DNA of 64,000 bases from JALNZF01 sp964447405. GTDB taxonomy: Bacteria > Nitrospirota > UBA9217. The translations under genes and the position numbers were made by a program. The notes beneath the pieces were generated by a model that saw only the letters and a list, made by a program, of their open reading frames with translations, did not search any database and had not been told where the DNA came from. This document shows positions 35,543 to 45,272 of the stretch, piece by piece (position 1 is the first letter of the stretch; each line of letters starts with the position of its first letter). Location of the stretch: assembly GCA_964447405.1 (NCBI GenBank), contig CAYUSP010000004.1:124001-188000 (forward strand), in the 5' to 3' direction.

Positions 35543-38500
35543 CTACGACTGTTGAAAGGCCTTTGCTTGATGCATGAAGGCTTCCAAACGAGTAATGGTC
35601 TGGGAATCACCCTGTCCTTCATAGGCAATGTTCAGCAGGGGGATATTTCCATGGTCCTCCCGCACGCGCTTCAGCACGGCGGTAGCGATGGTCCCCGGCA
35701 TGCAGGTGAAAGGCATCACGTTCACGATGCCCGCGGCGCCGCGCATGATGTAATCGATGGCCTTGCCCACGGAAAGCACAGCCTCCCCTTCGAAGGAGCG
35801 ATGAATGTAAGGTTGCGCCCTGCGCAGCGTCTCGTCAATGGTCGGCTCGTGCAGACTCCGCAGCGTGCCGTTAAAGCCGCTCAGCAGACGGCGTTCATCC
35901 TTATGCTGGACATGGCCGGTAAGGTAGGCCTTCATCAGATCTTTCCAGGAGCGGTTCATTTTCGCTGAACGAATAGACATGGTGTTGACGTACAGAAACC
36001 ACTCGGATATGGGGGCCACCCATGCCTCGCCTCCCAGCCTTTCGATCTGCCTTACCACGTCCTCATTGCTGAAGCGGTTCGATCGGATGTAGATCTCGCC
36101 GACGATGCCGATCACTGGTTTGACACGCTCATGTACGGCGATGGCCGAAAAATCCTCATAGATGCCTCCCAGGACCGATAGCAGGTTTGCCCGCGCCTCG
36201 ATGGTGCGGGCTACCCGTTCGAGCGCCGACTGGTAAACGCGGTCCGTCTGCCCCTGCTGCTTCTCGTGGGGCCGGATCTCCCAGAGCGCCTTCTGCAGCA
36301 TGTCCACGGCAAATGCCCCCCGCCAGGCCATGAGGAGAAAATCCTTATCGATCACTCCCATGTCGCTGTGCAGCGATTCGTCCTGCATGGGCGACATAAG
36401 CTCGACGGTTTCAAGACCGAGGTGGTCCAGGACCTGCCGATGATAGCGGTTATACTGGCCAAACCGGCATGGCCCCTTGCCGGTGGGCATGAAAAATGCC
36501 GCGCGATCAGGATCGAAACCTGTCCGCCGTGTGGCTTTGATCATGTCGCCGGTGGTGAGTACCAGGGGATAGCATTCGCGCCCCGAACTATGCTCTCTGC
36601 CGATCCGGACCGTTTCGGCATCGGACTCCGGCAGCACTTCGGCATCTACTCCGCAGGCGCGGAACGACCCTGCCAGCGCGTGGGCGTGGTCGGTCATGGG
36701 CGGCAGATACACTTTTTTGCTGCGCAGCGGCAAGGTGCTCCGCTCCCTGACCGCGAACGGCCCCTGCTTCCTGTCCGAGCGGGCGCTTTGGATGCTGTCC
36801 AGAAAGGCCTCGATCCTCGTAATGGCTCCTGCGTCGGCGCTGTGCTCGTCGATCTCGAGCTGCAGGAACGGCTTGCTGCCCATTTCCTGCCGGAAGAAGT
36901 GCGTGATGAACGAATCAGGCCCGCACCCGAAATTGGTGATATATACGGGATACAGGTTTGGGTGCTCGCGGATGAACCGCGCAGCAGCCAGGATCTTCTG
37001 ACCGGACCGCCAATACATGCTCTCGAAACCTGACTGGTCGACGCTGTGGAGGGGCAGGAGGTCCATGGGTATGGCCCTCACGCCAAGGTCTCTGATCTTG
37101 GAAGGCAGGTTCATGTTCATACCGGAATCGCAGGTGTTGTAGTTCCGGCCGATCAGCACAAACACTTTTTCTCCGCTTCTGAGCGACGACAACACCTCCT
37201 TCCCGCGCTCTTCAAGAGAACGGAGAAATCCTTCCTGAGCCTGAAGCGCGAGCTGCCGGGCCTTTGCCACTGCCGGCCTTTTTTTTCCCAGCAGCCTCCC
37301 GAGGGACCGTATGCTTTGGTTAAAGTTTCGTTCATCCTGCATGAGCAGGACCGGCTCTATTGCCCTGGTGCTTCCATAATGCACGGAGGACCGGGCCATA
37401 TACGGTAATGCCTGCGCATAAGGACAAGCCTGCGCGCCTTGACTATTGTTCGCCGAGCGGGAACCGGGAAGCTGGACCACGCTCGGCACGAACAGGAAAT
37501 CCACCTTCTTCTCCAGGAGGTCCAGAATATGGCCCAATGCGATCTTGGCAGGGAAGCAGGTCTCCGCTGCGGTGGCTTCAAGGGCCTTATTAATGAGCGT
37601 CCTGTTTGTCCGCTCTGACAGCACGACGCGATAACCGAGGCTGCTGAAGAAGACCTGCCAGAACGGCAGAAAATCACTGACGTAGAGCAGCCGCGGGATG
37701 CCGATGGTCGGGGCCCCGCTATCAACGGGAATGGCAGGGCCTGCCGCGGCAAGCAGAGCTTCCCGCTCAACGAACAAGTCAGTGACCGCCCCCTGCGCGC
37801 CTGTCATTTTCTTCACATCATATTTTTCGCACCGGCTGCCATAGAACAGCGGCTGTTCCCCTTTAAATATGACCTTGCGGATATCGCACCGGTTCGCGCA
37901 CTCAACACAGCCGAAGGTCGTAATCGTATAGGCCCGTTTGCCCAGATCGAAGCCCTTGAACGTGCTGCTGCCAAGGCTCGCCCGCATGGCAAGGATCGCC
38001 GCGCCGATGGCGCCGGTTACCTCGTGATGCGGAGGAACCGTTACAGGCCTGCCCGTAATCCGCTCAAAAGCGGACACCACCGCCCGGTTCGCCGCCACTC
38101 CGCCCTGAAAGAATATCCGGTTCCCGATCGGTTTTCCGGCCACGACCTTGTTGAGATAATTGTAGGCGATGGAGTAGGCGAGGCCGGCAGTGAGCTCTTC
38201 CACCGTGGAGCCGGTGTTCATGGCATGGACGAGATCCGATTCCATGAACACGGTGCAGCGTTCGCCGAACCGGCATGGCGATGTTGCGAGGAATGCCCTT
38301 CCCTCGAACTCCTGTTTTATACGTATGCCCAACCGTTCAGCCTGCTCTTCGAGGAAGGAGCCTGTGCCCGCGGCGCACGCCTTGTTCATTTCGAAGTCGA
38401 CCACTGCGCCGTTCCGCAGGCTGATGAACTTTGAATCCTGTCCGCCGATCTCGAAGATGGTGTCCACCTCGGGATCGATTGCCGCAGCTGCCGTGGCCTG

Positions 38501-39721
38501 TGCCGTGATCTCGTTCCGCACCACGTCAGCACCGATCATGTCTCCGGTCAGATACCGCCCCGAACCGGTCGTGCCTGCTCCAAGTATCCGCACCCGCTGC
38601 CCGATCTCCGCCCCGACCTCGGCAAGCCCCTGCTTGACCGCTTCGATCGGCCTGCCCGCAGTAGGCAGATAGCGTTTTGACAGCACCCGCATGCTCCTGT
38701 CCATAACGACAACATTGGTGGAAACGGACCCTACATCCACACCCAGGTAGGCGTCGATCACGCCGTCCACAGCCAACTGAACATCCTGGTCCGGATTCGG
38801 CATGATCCCGCACGGGACGTTAAGCGGATCTACATCGCTCCGAGCATCCTTTTTCCCGGTCAGGAACTGGTTGGTGAGCGGCTCTTGGCCGTGATACGGC
38901 ATCGATTGCGCTGCTGTTTCCAGAGCCATAAGCGCCGCACCGATGGCGCCGGAGGTATTATAATGCGCCGGCACGACCAGGTCAGCCGCTGCCAGACCGA
39001 GGACCTCGCGGAAGGCTCTGCGCATGCCGTGATTGGCAGCCACACCGCCCAGGAACAGCAGCGGGGTGATAAACTTCCTGCCCTTACCGACCGTAGCCTT
39101 GAAATTCCGGGCCATGGCAAAACAGAGGCCTGCCACAATGTCGTGGTCGGGAGTGGCGATCTGCTGCAGATGGATCATGTCGCTCTTGGCGAACACGCTG
39201 CACCTGCCGGCGATTCGCGGAGGCGATATGGATTTTTCAGCCAACACGCTGAACTCTTCAATGGAAAGATGCAGCCGCGCCGCCTGCTGATCCAGGAACG
39301 AACCCGTGCCCGCGGCACAGGCCGCGTTCATGGCGAAATCATCTATCTTGATCCGGGAGGTTGACGGGTCGCGGGACAGGCTTATCAGTTTTCCGTCTTC
39401 TCCACCCATTTCGATGATCGTGCGCGCCGTGGGATGGAAGTGCTCGGTGAACGCCGACTGGGCAAGGACCTCATTCACGAACAGAGCGCCGATTATCCCA
39501 GCTGCTTGTTTGCCGCCGCTGCCGGTAATGCCCGCCTTCGCGATCCGGTCTGCCGGATGGTGCGCATGCAGGGATTTCAGTTCAAGGGAGAGCGAAGCAA
39601 GCGGGTCACCCTGGATGCGGGTATACGATTCGCAGAGCAGATTCTTCTTCGAATCGAGAAGCGCCGTTTTGAGGAAAACCGATCCGATATCGATACCAAG
39701 AAAAAAGTCTCGTCGCATGTG
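35543..39721 (-). CDS. Fused acyl-CoA dehydratase activase / HgdBC-like protein
   Basis: 1392 residues from the ATG at 39721 (GGAAAGG upstream; the frame from 39745 uses TTG). Two BadF/BcrA-type ASKHA ATPase domains come first: LGIDIGSVFLKTALLD and ACAAGTGSFLDQQAARL, then GVDVGSVSTNVVVMD and ACAAGTGSFLEEQAERL. The cysteines in ACAAGTG are the Fe-S ligands of activases. A DUF2229-type domain follows (GIPRLLYVSDFLPFW onward), then an HgdB/C-like region (KVFVLIGRNYNTCD, TNFGCGPDSF, GPCRFGQYNR, MPFTCMPGT). Members couple ATP hydrolysis to difficult reductions, as 2-hydroxyacyl-CoA dehydratase and benzoyl-CoA reductase activators do. The substrate is unknown. It is monocistronic behind a strong promoter (39800-39828). 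Confidence 0.92.
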   Translation of the reverse strand, partial: HMRRDFFLGIDIGSVFLKTALLDSKKNLLCESYTRIQGDPLASLSLELKSLHAHHPADRIAKAGITGSGGKQAAGIIGALFVNEVLAQSAFTEHFHPTARTIIEMGGEDGKLISLSRDPSTSRIKIDDFAMNAACAAGTGSFLDQQAARLHLSIEEFSVLAEKSISPPRIAGRCSVFAKSDMIHLQQIATPDHDIVAGLCFAMARNFKATVGKGRKFITPLLFLGGVAANHGMRRAFREVLGLAAADLVVPAHYNTSGAIGAALMALETAAQSMPYHGQEPLTNQFLTGKKDARSDVDPLNVPCGIMPNPDQDVQLAVDGVIDAYLGVDVGSVSTNVVVMDRSMRVLSKRYLPTAGRPIEAVKQGLAEVGAEIGQRVRILGAGTTGSGRYLTGDMIGADVVRNEITAQATAAAAIDPEVDTIFEIGGQDSKFISLRNGAVVDFEMNKACAAGTGSFLEEQAERLGIRIKQEFEGRAFLATSPCRFGERCTVFMESDLVHAMNTGSTVEELTAGLAYSIAYNYLNKVVAGKPIGNRIFFQGGVAANRAVVSAFERITGRPVTVPPHHEVTGAIGAAILAMRASLGSSTFKGFDLGKRAYTITTFGCVECANRCDIRKVIFKGEQPLFYGSRCEKYDVKKMTGAQGAVTDLFVEREALLAAAGPAIPVDSGAPTIGIPRLLYVSDFLPFWQVFFSSLGYRVVLSERTNRTLINKALEATAAETCFPAKIALGHILDLLEKKVDFLFVPSVVQLPGSRSANNSQGAQACPYAQALPYMARSSVHYGSTRAIEPVLLMQDERNFNQSIRSLGRLLGKKRPAVAKARQLALQAQEGFLRSLEERGKEVLSSLRSGEKVFVLIGRNYNTCDSGMNMNLPSKIRDLGVRAIPMDLLPLHSVDQSGFESMYWRSGQKILAAARFIREHPNLYPVYITNFGCGPDSFITHFFRQEMGSKPFLQLEIDEHSADAGAITRIEAFLDSIQSARSDRKQGPFAVRERSTLPLRSKKVYLPPMTDHAHALAGSFRACGVDAEVLPESDAETVRIGREHSSGRECYPLVLTTGDMIKATRRTGFDPDRAAFFMPTGKGPCRFGQYNRYHRQVLDHLGLETVELMSPMQDESLHSDMGVIDKDFLLMAWRGAFAVDMLQKALWEIRPHEKQQGQTDRVYQSALERVARTIEARANLLSVLGGIYEDFSAIAVHERVKPVIGIVGEIYIRSNRFSNEDVVRQIERLGGEAWVAPISEWFLYVNTMSIRSAKMNRSWKDLMKAYLTGHVQHKDERRLLSGFNGTLRSLHEPTIDETLRRAQPYIHRSFEGEAVLSVGKAIDYIMRGAAGIVNVMPFTCMPGTIATAVLKRVREDHGNIPLLNIAYEGQGDSQTITRLEAFMHQAKAFQQS

Positions 39722-39799
39722 CCTTTCCGTTATGTTGCTATTCAATCAGAAATGGGGAAACAAACCGCGAACATCGGACAGAGGATGACTACTATTTTC

Positions 39800-39828
39800 A
39801 TTATAGTAATATCAAGTGCGATAGTCAA
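39800..39828 (-). promoter_or_regulatory. Sigma70-type promoter for the CoA-activase gene
   Basis: Minus strand: TTGACT (39823-39828), 17-base spacer, perfect TATAAT (39800-39805). The leader would be about 70 bases. Confidence 0.85.
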
Positions 39829-39901
39829 TCACCCATTAGGCCGCTGATGGAGCATTCTTGCCAAGCACCATTTTTTTCATGCAGCTCAATCTTAAAAAAA
39901 A

Positions 39902-39910
39902 TGCTATAAT
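39902..39910 (+). promoter_or_regulatory. Extended -10 promoter for the DUF4388-DnaJ-TPR gene
   Basis: TGCTATAAT, an extended -10 with a perfect TATAAT (39905-39910). No good -35 is visible. The leader would be about 50 bases. It lies divergently from the CoA-activase promoter. Confidence 0.65.
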
Positions 39911-39965
39911 GACGCCCATTATCAGCCGTGAATATTCCGGCGTCTTCTGAAGGATGAGAATTACC

Positions 39966-41453
39966 ATGATCGCGCCAACCGGTGACATCAAGGACATGAC
40001 CCTGCCGTGGCTTTTCCAGGACCTCCGAACAGAGAAGAAGTCCGGGACCGTGGTCTTCGCCCGCGACAATGCAGTCAAAAAAGTATATTTTAAAAATGGC
40101 GAGATCATCTACGCCACCTCGAATGTCAACGCAGAGCAACTCGGGGACTGCCTCCTCCGCTCCGGTAAAATCACTCAAGAACAGTACGATATTGCGGTGA
40201 ACCTCGTCGAGCAGACTGGCAAGCAAACAGGCTCCGTCCTTATTGAGCGCGGATTCATCAAGCCGCAGGACCTCGTAGCAGGCGCCAAGCTTCAGGTCAA
40301 GGAGATCATCCACAGCCTCTTTAGTTGGCGCGACGGCAGGTATATCTATGACAATGGCCCTCTGCCAGTGTCGGAAATCGTGCCGCTCCAGATGAGCACC
40401 GGCGACATCATTATAGAGGGAGTGCGCGACCTGGAATGGCAGGGTGTCCGTAAGTCGCTTCCTCCGATCAATACGATCCTCCGCCCTGCCACTGATCCAT
40501 CCCTTCTCTTCCAAAGCGCCAACCTCAATCAGGACCAGAAGGATGTCTTTGCTCTCGTCGACGGGAACAAAAGCATCCAGGAGATCTGCGGCCAATCCGG
40601 CTTCGGCGACTTCAACACGCTCAAGGCAATCTATGTACTCCTGGCTCTCCGGATGCTGGAAAAAGGGGAGATCAAGGCGGAAGAGGACAAACGGTTCGTG
40701 CGCGATGTCGTGCGGGAAACGGTAGCCCCCAGCGGAAAGAAAGGCGCGGAGCATGCCAAGGCAAGCGAAGTGGCCACCCGCGAGATGGTCCTCCAGGCTT
40801 TCGAAAGTATGGAGCAGCATAACCATTACGAGATGCTTGGCATAGGGCGGAATGCTACCACGCAGGAGATCAAGAAGGCGTATTTCCATGTAGCCAAGCT
40901 CTATCATCCGGACAGGCACTTTGAAGCGGAGATGGACGATTTGAAGGACAAGCTTGAGGGGCTCTTTTCCCGGGTCCATGAGGCATATGATACGCTCATT
41001 TCACCGGAATCCCGCGACAAGTACAACCTGGAAATGGTGGACGGAGCCAAAAGCAGGCAGGTGGATAAAAAGGCGCAGAGCGGGAAAGCGGATAGCCAGG
41101 CAAAAGCACTTGCCCAGTTCAACGAGGGGATGAAGTTGTTCCAGCAGGGAAACTACTGGGGAGCGAACGAGGCCTTTCACTGGGCCATACGGCTCGATCC
41201 CGACAATGCTGAATACCAGTTCCGCGCGGGCCTTGCCCTGTCACGAATCCCGCGCAGAGGCCATGAGGGGGAGGAATATTTCGTCAAGGCTATCAAGCTG
41301 GCGCCATCAAAGCCCGAATATCATCTGGAACTCGGACATTTTTATGCCAGAAGCGGCCAAAAGGCCAAGGCGCTTGCCGCATATCAGGAAGCGCTGAAGC
41401 GAGATCCCGAATCTGAAAAGATCAAGTATGCTATCAAGAAAGTCAGCACCTAG
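39966..41453 (+). CDS. DUF4388 / DnaJ / TPR fusion protein
   Basis: 495 residues from the ATG at 39966, preceded by AAGGATGA; the ATG four codons earlier overlaps that site. The N-terminal DUF4388 (PATAN-like) domain has LPWLFQDLRTEKKSGTVVF and VYFKNGEIIYATS. A middle helical region follows (QDQKDVFALVDGNKSI), then a J-domain at about 285-350 with the HPD motif (LYHPDRH). Three TPR-like units close the protein (AKALAQFNEGMKLFQQGNYW, AEYQFRAGLALSRIP, PEYHLELGHFYARSG). PATAN domains link to gliding or c-di-GMP signalling in Deltaproteobacteria; the J-domain suggests a Hsp70 partner. The fusion is seen in Geobacter-type and Nitrospirota genomes from memory. The exact function is unknown. Confidence 0.88.
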   Translation: MIAPTGDIKDMTLPWLFQDLRTEKKSGTVVFARDNAVKKVYFKNGEIIYATSNVNAEQLGDCLLRSGKITQEQYDIAVNLVEQTGKQTGSVLIERGFIKPQDLVAGAKLQVKEIIHSLFSWRDGRYIYDNGPLPVSEIVPLQMSTGDIIIEGVRDLEWQGVRKSLPPINTILRPATDPSLLFQSANLNQDQKDVFALVDGNKSIQEICGQSGFGDFNTLKAIYVLLALRMLEKGEIKAEEDKRFVRDVVRETVAPSGKKGAEHAKASEVATREMVLQAFESMEQHNHYEMLGIGRNATTQEIKKAYFHVAKLYHPDRHFEAEMDDLKDKLEGLFSRVHEAYDTLISPESRDKYNLEMVDGAKSRQVDKKAQSGKADSQAKALAQFNEGMKLFQQGNYWGANEAFHWAIRLDPDNAEYQFRAGLALSRIPRRGHEGEEYFVKAIKLAPSKPEYHLELGHFYARSGQKAKALAAYQEALKRDPESEKIKYAIKKVST

Positions 41454-41557
41454 CCTGCGGGTCTTATCTCCTTTTCACCGGTGCGAACTTCATGATCGAT
41501 GACGCCGCTGCGCAGCACTCAATCACAACAAAAGGTTTTCCCGCCTGATCACCGATC

Positions 41558-41597
41558 AAAATCCACCTGGAATCCCGAAGCAGCATCCCAGGTGGAT
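41558..41597 (-). terminator. Intrinsic terminator of the PA-like lipoprotein gene
   Basis: Ten-base stem (41561-41570 with 41588-41597), 17-base loop, followed by TTTT on the minus strand, 13 bases after the stop codon at 41611. Confidence 0.72.
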
Positions 41598-41610
41598 CCC
41601 GCCGCAAGGA

Positions 41611-44600
41611 CTATGGCGCGCAGAGGCCGATGTCGTTGAACAAGGTCACTTCGTTCGGTGTCATCACGCGGCCGTACACCTGAACATCGTCCAGCATGCC
41701 GCGGAACGGCCATACTGACGACGCGGGCGCGGCATCAAGTCCGATCCGGAGCGGATCGCTGTTCGTGATCAGGTTGTTCGTGGTATAGTAGTCCGGAGAG
41801 CTCCCGGCGTAGTTCGTAATGCCCTGCGTGGAGGTCGTCGTACCGTTGTAATCGACATAGACCTTCATCAGCTCGCTTGCCGGCGAGAACGTCGCCGTCA
41901 CATGCGCCCAGTCCGCGAGCGGCACCTTCGGCCCCAGCAGTTCCTCCATGCGGTTCTCGTCCCAATCAGCGCAGAGGCCGTCGATCCACCCGAAGAACCA
42001 GCCAAAGCACTTGTAATGCGCTGACCGGAAGATCCTGAACTTGATCGCGCCGTCCGTCCCTACGAGAAGGGAATAGGACGCCGAGGGGAGCGGGCCTTTT
42101 GTGAGGATGGTCGCCCACGACGCGCCCGTGGCATTGCCGTTCCAGTAGACCCACGCGGACAGGGTGACTGCCTGCGGGCTCAGGCTCCGGCCCGGATCGA
42201 GTGCGGCAGAGTCCGCGACAACGATCTGCTGATCGTGCTGCACCAAGGTGCCGGTGTTGAAGTTGAAGTGCGCGTTCAGCCCAGGTGTTGCATCGTACGG
42301 CGGTTTCCAGCTATCCGACAATATTGTGCCGGAAAGTGGGCCGCTGCTCGCGTAACCTCCTGGATCTCCGGTGCCGCTGTGCGTAGCACCCGACCAGACA
42401 TCCAGCGCCGTCATGGTCGGGGCCGAGCCCACGGTCGATCCGTTCCACCATGCCGCGAGACCGAGGAGTTTCCCGCTCAGACAGGGAGGCGAGAGCGGAT
42501 ACGGATCATTGGTATCGTCCAAGGTGTCGCCATCCGTGTTCTTCTTATGGGGATCAGTGCCGAACGCCCGCTCCTGGGCGTCATTGAGATAATCCCCGTC
42601 CACATCCACGAACCGTGGATCCGAATACACGCGATACGAGGTGTTGCGCACCGTAACGGTCCATCCAATTTTTGCCTCTTCATAATCGGACAGACCGTCG
42701 CCGTCCGAGTCCATGCTGTTTTTGTCCGTGCCGAGCAGGGCTTCCTCATTGTCGAAAATACCATCAAGGTCCGTGTCCTTGAGAAATACTAGGCTGATGC
42801 GTTCACCGCTTTTCAGGACGATGTCATCGAAATCGACATCAATGCCTTCGGCAAAAGCGTCACTGGTACCGCCGACGACCCAGAAACCGCGTCCCGCCTT
42901 TACCGGATCGTTCTGATAGGTTGCCACGTTCTTGACCTTCTTTAGAACTTTGTTGCCGATAACGCTCCCTGCACTATCTTTCTGCACCTCCGTTTGGTAG
43001 GTGACGGACAGAATGGTAGCAAGCGCCTCCTTCAGCGTGACGCCACGTGCCGAACCATCGGGCTTCCTGTTCACGTTCGTGGCAATCATGCGGCGTTCGA
43101 TTATTCCATTGCCGTAGTCGATGGTGAGCAGGCCGGTCTGCTGCACCACGGACTCGCCGAGCTTGGCAAAGTTCACGGTCTCGTTCACGCCCCAGTCATC
43201 CAGCTGGAAGAGCGAGTATCCGCCGATCTCGAACGTCATGGCAGCGGGATTCGATATGAGCGCCTTCGTGGTCTCGGCATCAATATCGGTCTTCTTGAAC
43301 GTCATGCTGATGTCGCCGTGCGGGCCGAGCACGCCGTTCGCCGGCAGGGCTCCATCAGGATCGAGCGAGCCGATCAGCCGGAAACTGCTGCCCGTGGTCA
43401 CCTGGTAGGCGAGTATGGCGATGTCCTTCACCTTGAAAGTCAGACTGGACTGGTTGCGCAGTTTCATGGCAACGCTCAGCCTGCCGTTCGAGAAATTCGT
43501 GCCGTGTTCATCCCAGCAGGCGGCCATAGTCTGGGCTTCCTGCACCGAGGTCTGGGTGAAATTCGCGGTCGTATCATGGATATAGCCCTGCTTGAATTCC
43601 GAATCCGTGGTCAGCTTCGCGCTGAATGATGGCGGCCAGGTGCCGGTTCCGGCTTCGGCTTCCGTATGGAGCTTGACCGTGTTTTCGATCGACATCTTGG
43701 TGGTCACGTTGTCCGTGTTCACGCGCTCCTGCGCTTCTCTCGTGAGATTCAGGGATGTCTTGGTACACACGGACACAATGGTGGTGTTCACTTCGAGACG
43801 GGGATCGCCATACACTTCGAGCGCAAGGATCGGCAGGTCCGCCACGAGCGGGTTCGTTCCGCCGGAATGGATCTCTTCGTAGTCCGTCATGCCGTCGCCG
43901 TCCGTGTCCGCCAGGACCGGCGAGGTGTGCGAAACCAGAACCTCGTATCCGTCCCAAAGGTTGGGATCGGACGGCTTATCTCCTTGCGGGCCGCGCGAAT
44001 CCCCGTCCGTATCCACCACGAGCGGATTGCTTTTATATACCATCACTTCGGCGTAGTCGCTCAACAAGTCCCCGTCCGTATCAATGCGGCCCGGGTCGGT
44101 CCGCATGGCATATTCTTCGGCATCGGTCAGCCCGTCCCCGTCGGTGTCCTTCATGTCGGGATTGCTCGAAACGTGGCGAGTCTCCGTGGCCCCGCTGCCG
44201 AGCGTGATGATGACTTCCCATCCGGCGGTTTCGACATCATTGGGCAGGGCATCGCAGTCCCGGTCGAAGCTGTCAGGACCGTTCGTGCAGACCACATCGC
44301 AGTTCGTGGTCGTCGATGGATCCAGGTCACCGAGATCGTAGGTGACCTGTTCCGCCACAACGAGACATTGCTCCAGCACGACCATGTTGTTTTTGATAAC
44401 CGTCAAGCGGTGGGCTCCCGGTTCGAGGATTATTGAAAATTTGCCCTCGCTGTCAGTCTGTGCCAGCGTTGATGAGTTCTGACTTTTCACTGCAGCATCT
44501 GCAACATGATTACCGTTGCGGTCATGCACGGCGCCCTTTACGACAGCCCTCGTATCGGTCGTTTGCGTATCAGGAGGTGGTGCTTCCACAGCAGCATCCT

Positions 44601-44676
44601 TATTGCCTGAGCAGGAAGCGGTAAGCAATATTGCTGTCGCCAGTACTGCCATCATGCACCACACTCTGGTATTCAT
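41611..44676 (-). CDS. Ca-binding lipoprotein resembling protective-antigen (binary toxin B) pore former
   Basis: 1021 residues from the ATG at 44676 (GGGAGGT upstream). Lipobox LTASC, then a carboxypeptidase-regulatory-like domain (VVKGAVHDRNGNHVADAAV). Thrombospondin type 3 or EF-like Ca sites follow (DTDGDGLTDAEE, DTDGDLLSDYAE, DTDGDGMTDYEE). The middle, about 300-620, recalls anthrax protective antigen: a GWEV-type turn after a Ca site, a Ser/Thr-rich stretch that could be the membrane-insertion loop, a NGRLSVAMKLRNQ strand, and IIERRMIATN ... GVTLKEALATIL, close to the PA motif ERRIAAVN ... MTLKEALKIAF. More Ca repeats (DTDLDGIFDNEE, DSDGDGLSDYEE) and a LamG-like C-terminal domain (VTLSAWVYWNG, FRGMLDDVQVYGR) follow. 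The Ca and LamG parts are firm; the PA link is a motif resemblance only. Confidence 0.8.
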   Translation of the reverse strand: MNTRVWCMMAVLATAILLTASCSGNKDAAVEAPPPDTQTTDTRAVVKGAVHDRNGNHVADAAVKSQNSSTLAQTDSEGKFSIILEPGAHRLTVIKNNMVVLEQCLVVAEQVTYDLGDLDPSTTTNCDVVCTNGPDSFDRDCDALPNDVETAGWEVIITLGSGATETRHVSSNPDMKDTDGDGLTDAEEYAMRTDPGRIDTDGDLLSDYAEVMVYKSNPLVVDTDGDSRGPQGDKPSDPNLWDGYEVLVSHTSPVLADTDGDGMTDYEEIHSGGTNPLVADLPILALEVYGDPRLEVNTTIVSVCTKTSLNLTREAQERVNTDNVTTKMSIENTVKLHTEAEAGTGTWPPSFSAKLTTDSEFKQGYIHDTTANFTQTSVQEAQTMAACWDEHGTNFSNGRLSVAMKLRNQSSLTFKVKDIAILAYQVTTGSSFRLIGSLDPDGALPANGVLGPHGDISMTFKKTDIDAETTKALISNPAAMTFEIGGYSLFQLDDWGVNETVNFAKLGESVVQQTGLLTIDYGNGIIERRMIATNVNRKPDGSARGVTLKEALATILSVTYQTEVQKDSAGSVIGNKVLKKVKNVATYQNDPVKAGRGFWVVGGTSDAFAEGIDVDFDDIVLKSGERISLVFLKDTDLDGIFDNEEALLGTDKNSMDSDGDGLSDYEEAKIGWTVTVRNTSYRVYSDPRFVDVDGDYLNDAQERAFGTDPHKKNTDGDTLDDTNDPYPLSPPCLSGKLLGLAAWWNGSTVGSAPTMTALDVWSGATHSGTGDPGGYASSGPLSGTILSDSWKPPYDATPGLNAHFNFNTGTLVQHDQQIVVADSAALDPGRSLSPQAVTLSAWVYWNGNATGASWATILTKGPLPSASYSLLVGTDGAIKFRIFRSAHYKCFGWFFGWIDGLCADWDENRMEELLGPKVPLADWAHVTATFSPASELMKVYVDYNGTTTSTQGITNYAGSSPDYYTTNNLITNSDPLRIGLDAAPASSVWPFRGMLDDVQVYGRVMTPNEVTLFNDIGLCAP

Positions 44677-44906
44677 AGAGACCTCCCGGTTTTGCGGCAT
44701 CAGGAAATATCGTATGGGCAACACAGGCCTGCGTGGAAATTACACTCACCGCCGCCGTATTTTATAATTGTTTGCGCTGCCTGCCAAATGCAATTCCCCT
44801 GCATTTTTGTGAATTGAGTTGCAGGGAAATAGTCTTCGCTGCAAAAACAGCATCATACTCAAGGACTATGAGATAACTATACGAAGGAAGGAGGAACCTA
44901 TTTGTA

Positions 44907-44935
44907 TTATTATCTAACAAAAGGTGGGATGTCAA
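44907..44935 (-). promoter_or_regulatory. Candidate promoter for the PA-like lipoprotein
   Basis: Perfect TTGACA (44930-44935) with an AATAAT box about 18 bases downstream on the minus strand. The -10 element is not ideal. Confidence 0.55.
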
Positions 44936-44958
44936 GGCGCAGCCAGACATCGATGCAC

Positions 44959-45018
44959 TTAAGCGCGGGAATTATCCGGAAAGAACATTTCGTTAAGGCT
45001 TATCACATTTCGTTGCAT
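44959..45018 (-). CDS. Possible 19-residue micro-ORF
   Basis: ATG at 45018, TAA at 44959, sequence MQRNVISLNEMFFPDNSRA. AGGAGG lies nine bases upstream, one of the best ribosome-binding sites in the window. It sits between fdhE and the large lipoprotein gene on the same strand. It could be a leader peptide or a remnant; no family is known. Only the strong initiation signal supports it. Confidence 0.35.
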   Translation of the reverse strand: MQRNVISLNEMFFPDNSRA

Positions 45019-45272
45019 GAGTGTATTCCTCCTCGCATTTTTTTTAATAGATAGCGCAGCATTAATGTTGCAGACGTTTCAAAACTGTAATGAAGTGAGC
45101 AATCACCGACAGAGGTTACTGGATCAGGCAGGAGTCGGGTACTTTAGTATTGCATTCTGTTGCGAGGGGTGAATTTACAGGACCTCTTAGATATTGCTGC
45201 TGCATACGTGAAAACCAAGCGGAAGCATACAATCTCCAATCTGATCAGTTTTAGCGTCTGCCGAACCGGTGA

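Larger units (their letters stand above)
44677..45272. other. Intergenic region with promoter and tiny open frame
   Basis: About 600 bases. A minus-strand promoter (TTGACA at 44930-44935 with an AATAAT-type -10 about 18 bases on, near 44907-44912) would serve the large lipoprotein with a leader of about 225 bases. Upstream of it a 19-codon frame (45018 to 44959, minus) has a perfect AGGAGG nine bases before its ATG. A plus-strand frame (45160-45429) is a shadow of fdhE. No RNA structure could be assigned to the leader. Confidence 0.55.

Noticed and set aside
39825..40979. 384-codon minus-strand frame
   Set aside because: It lies antisense to the DUF4388-DnaJ-TPR gene, whose domains, promoter and ribosome-binding site are clear.
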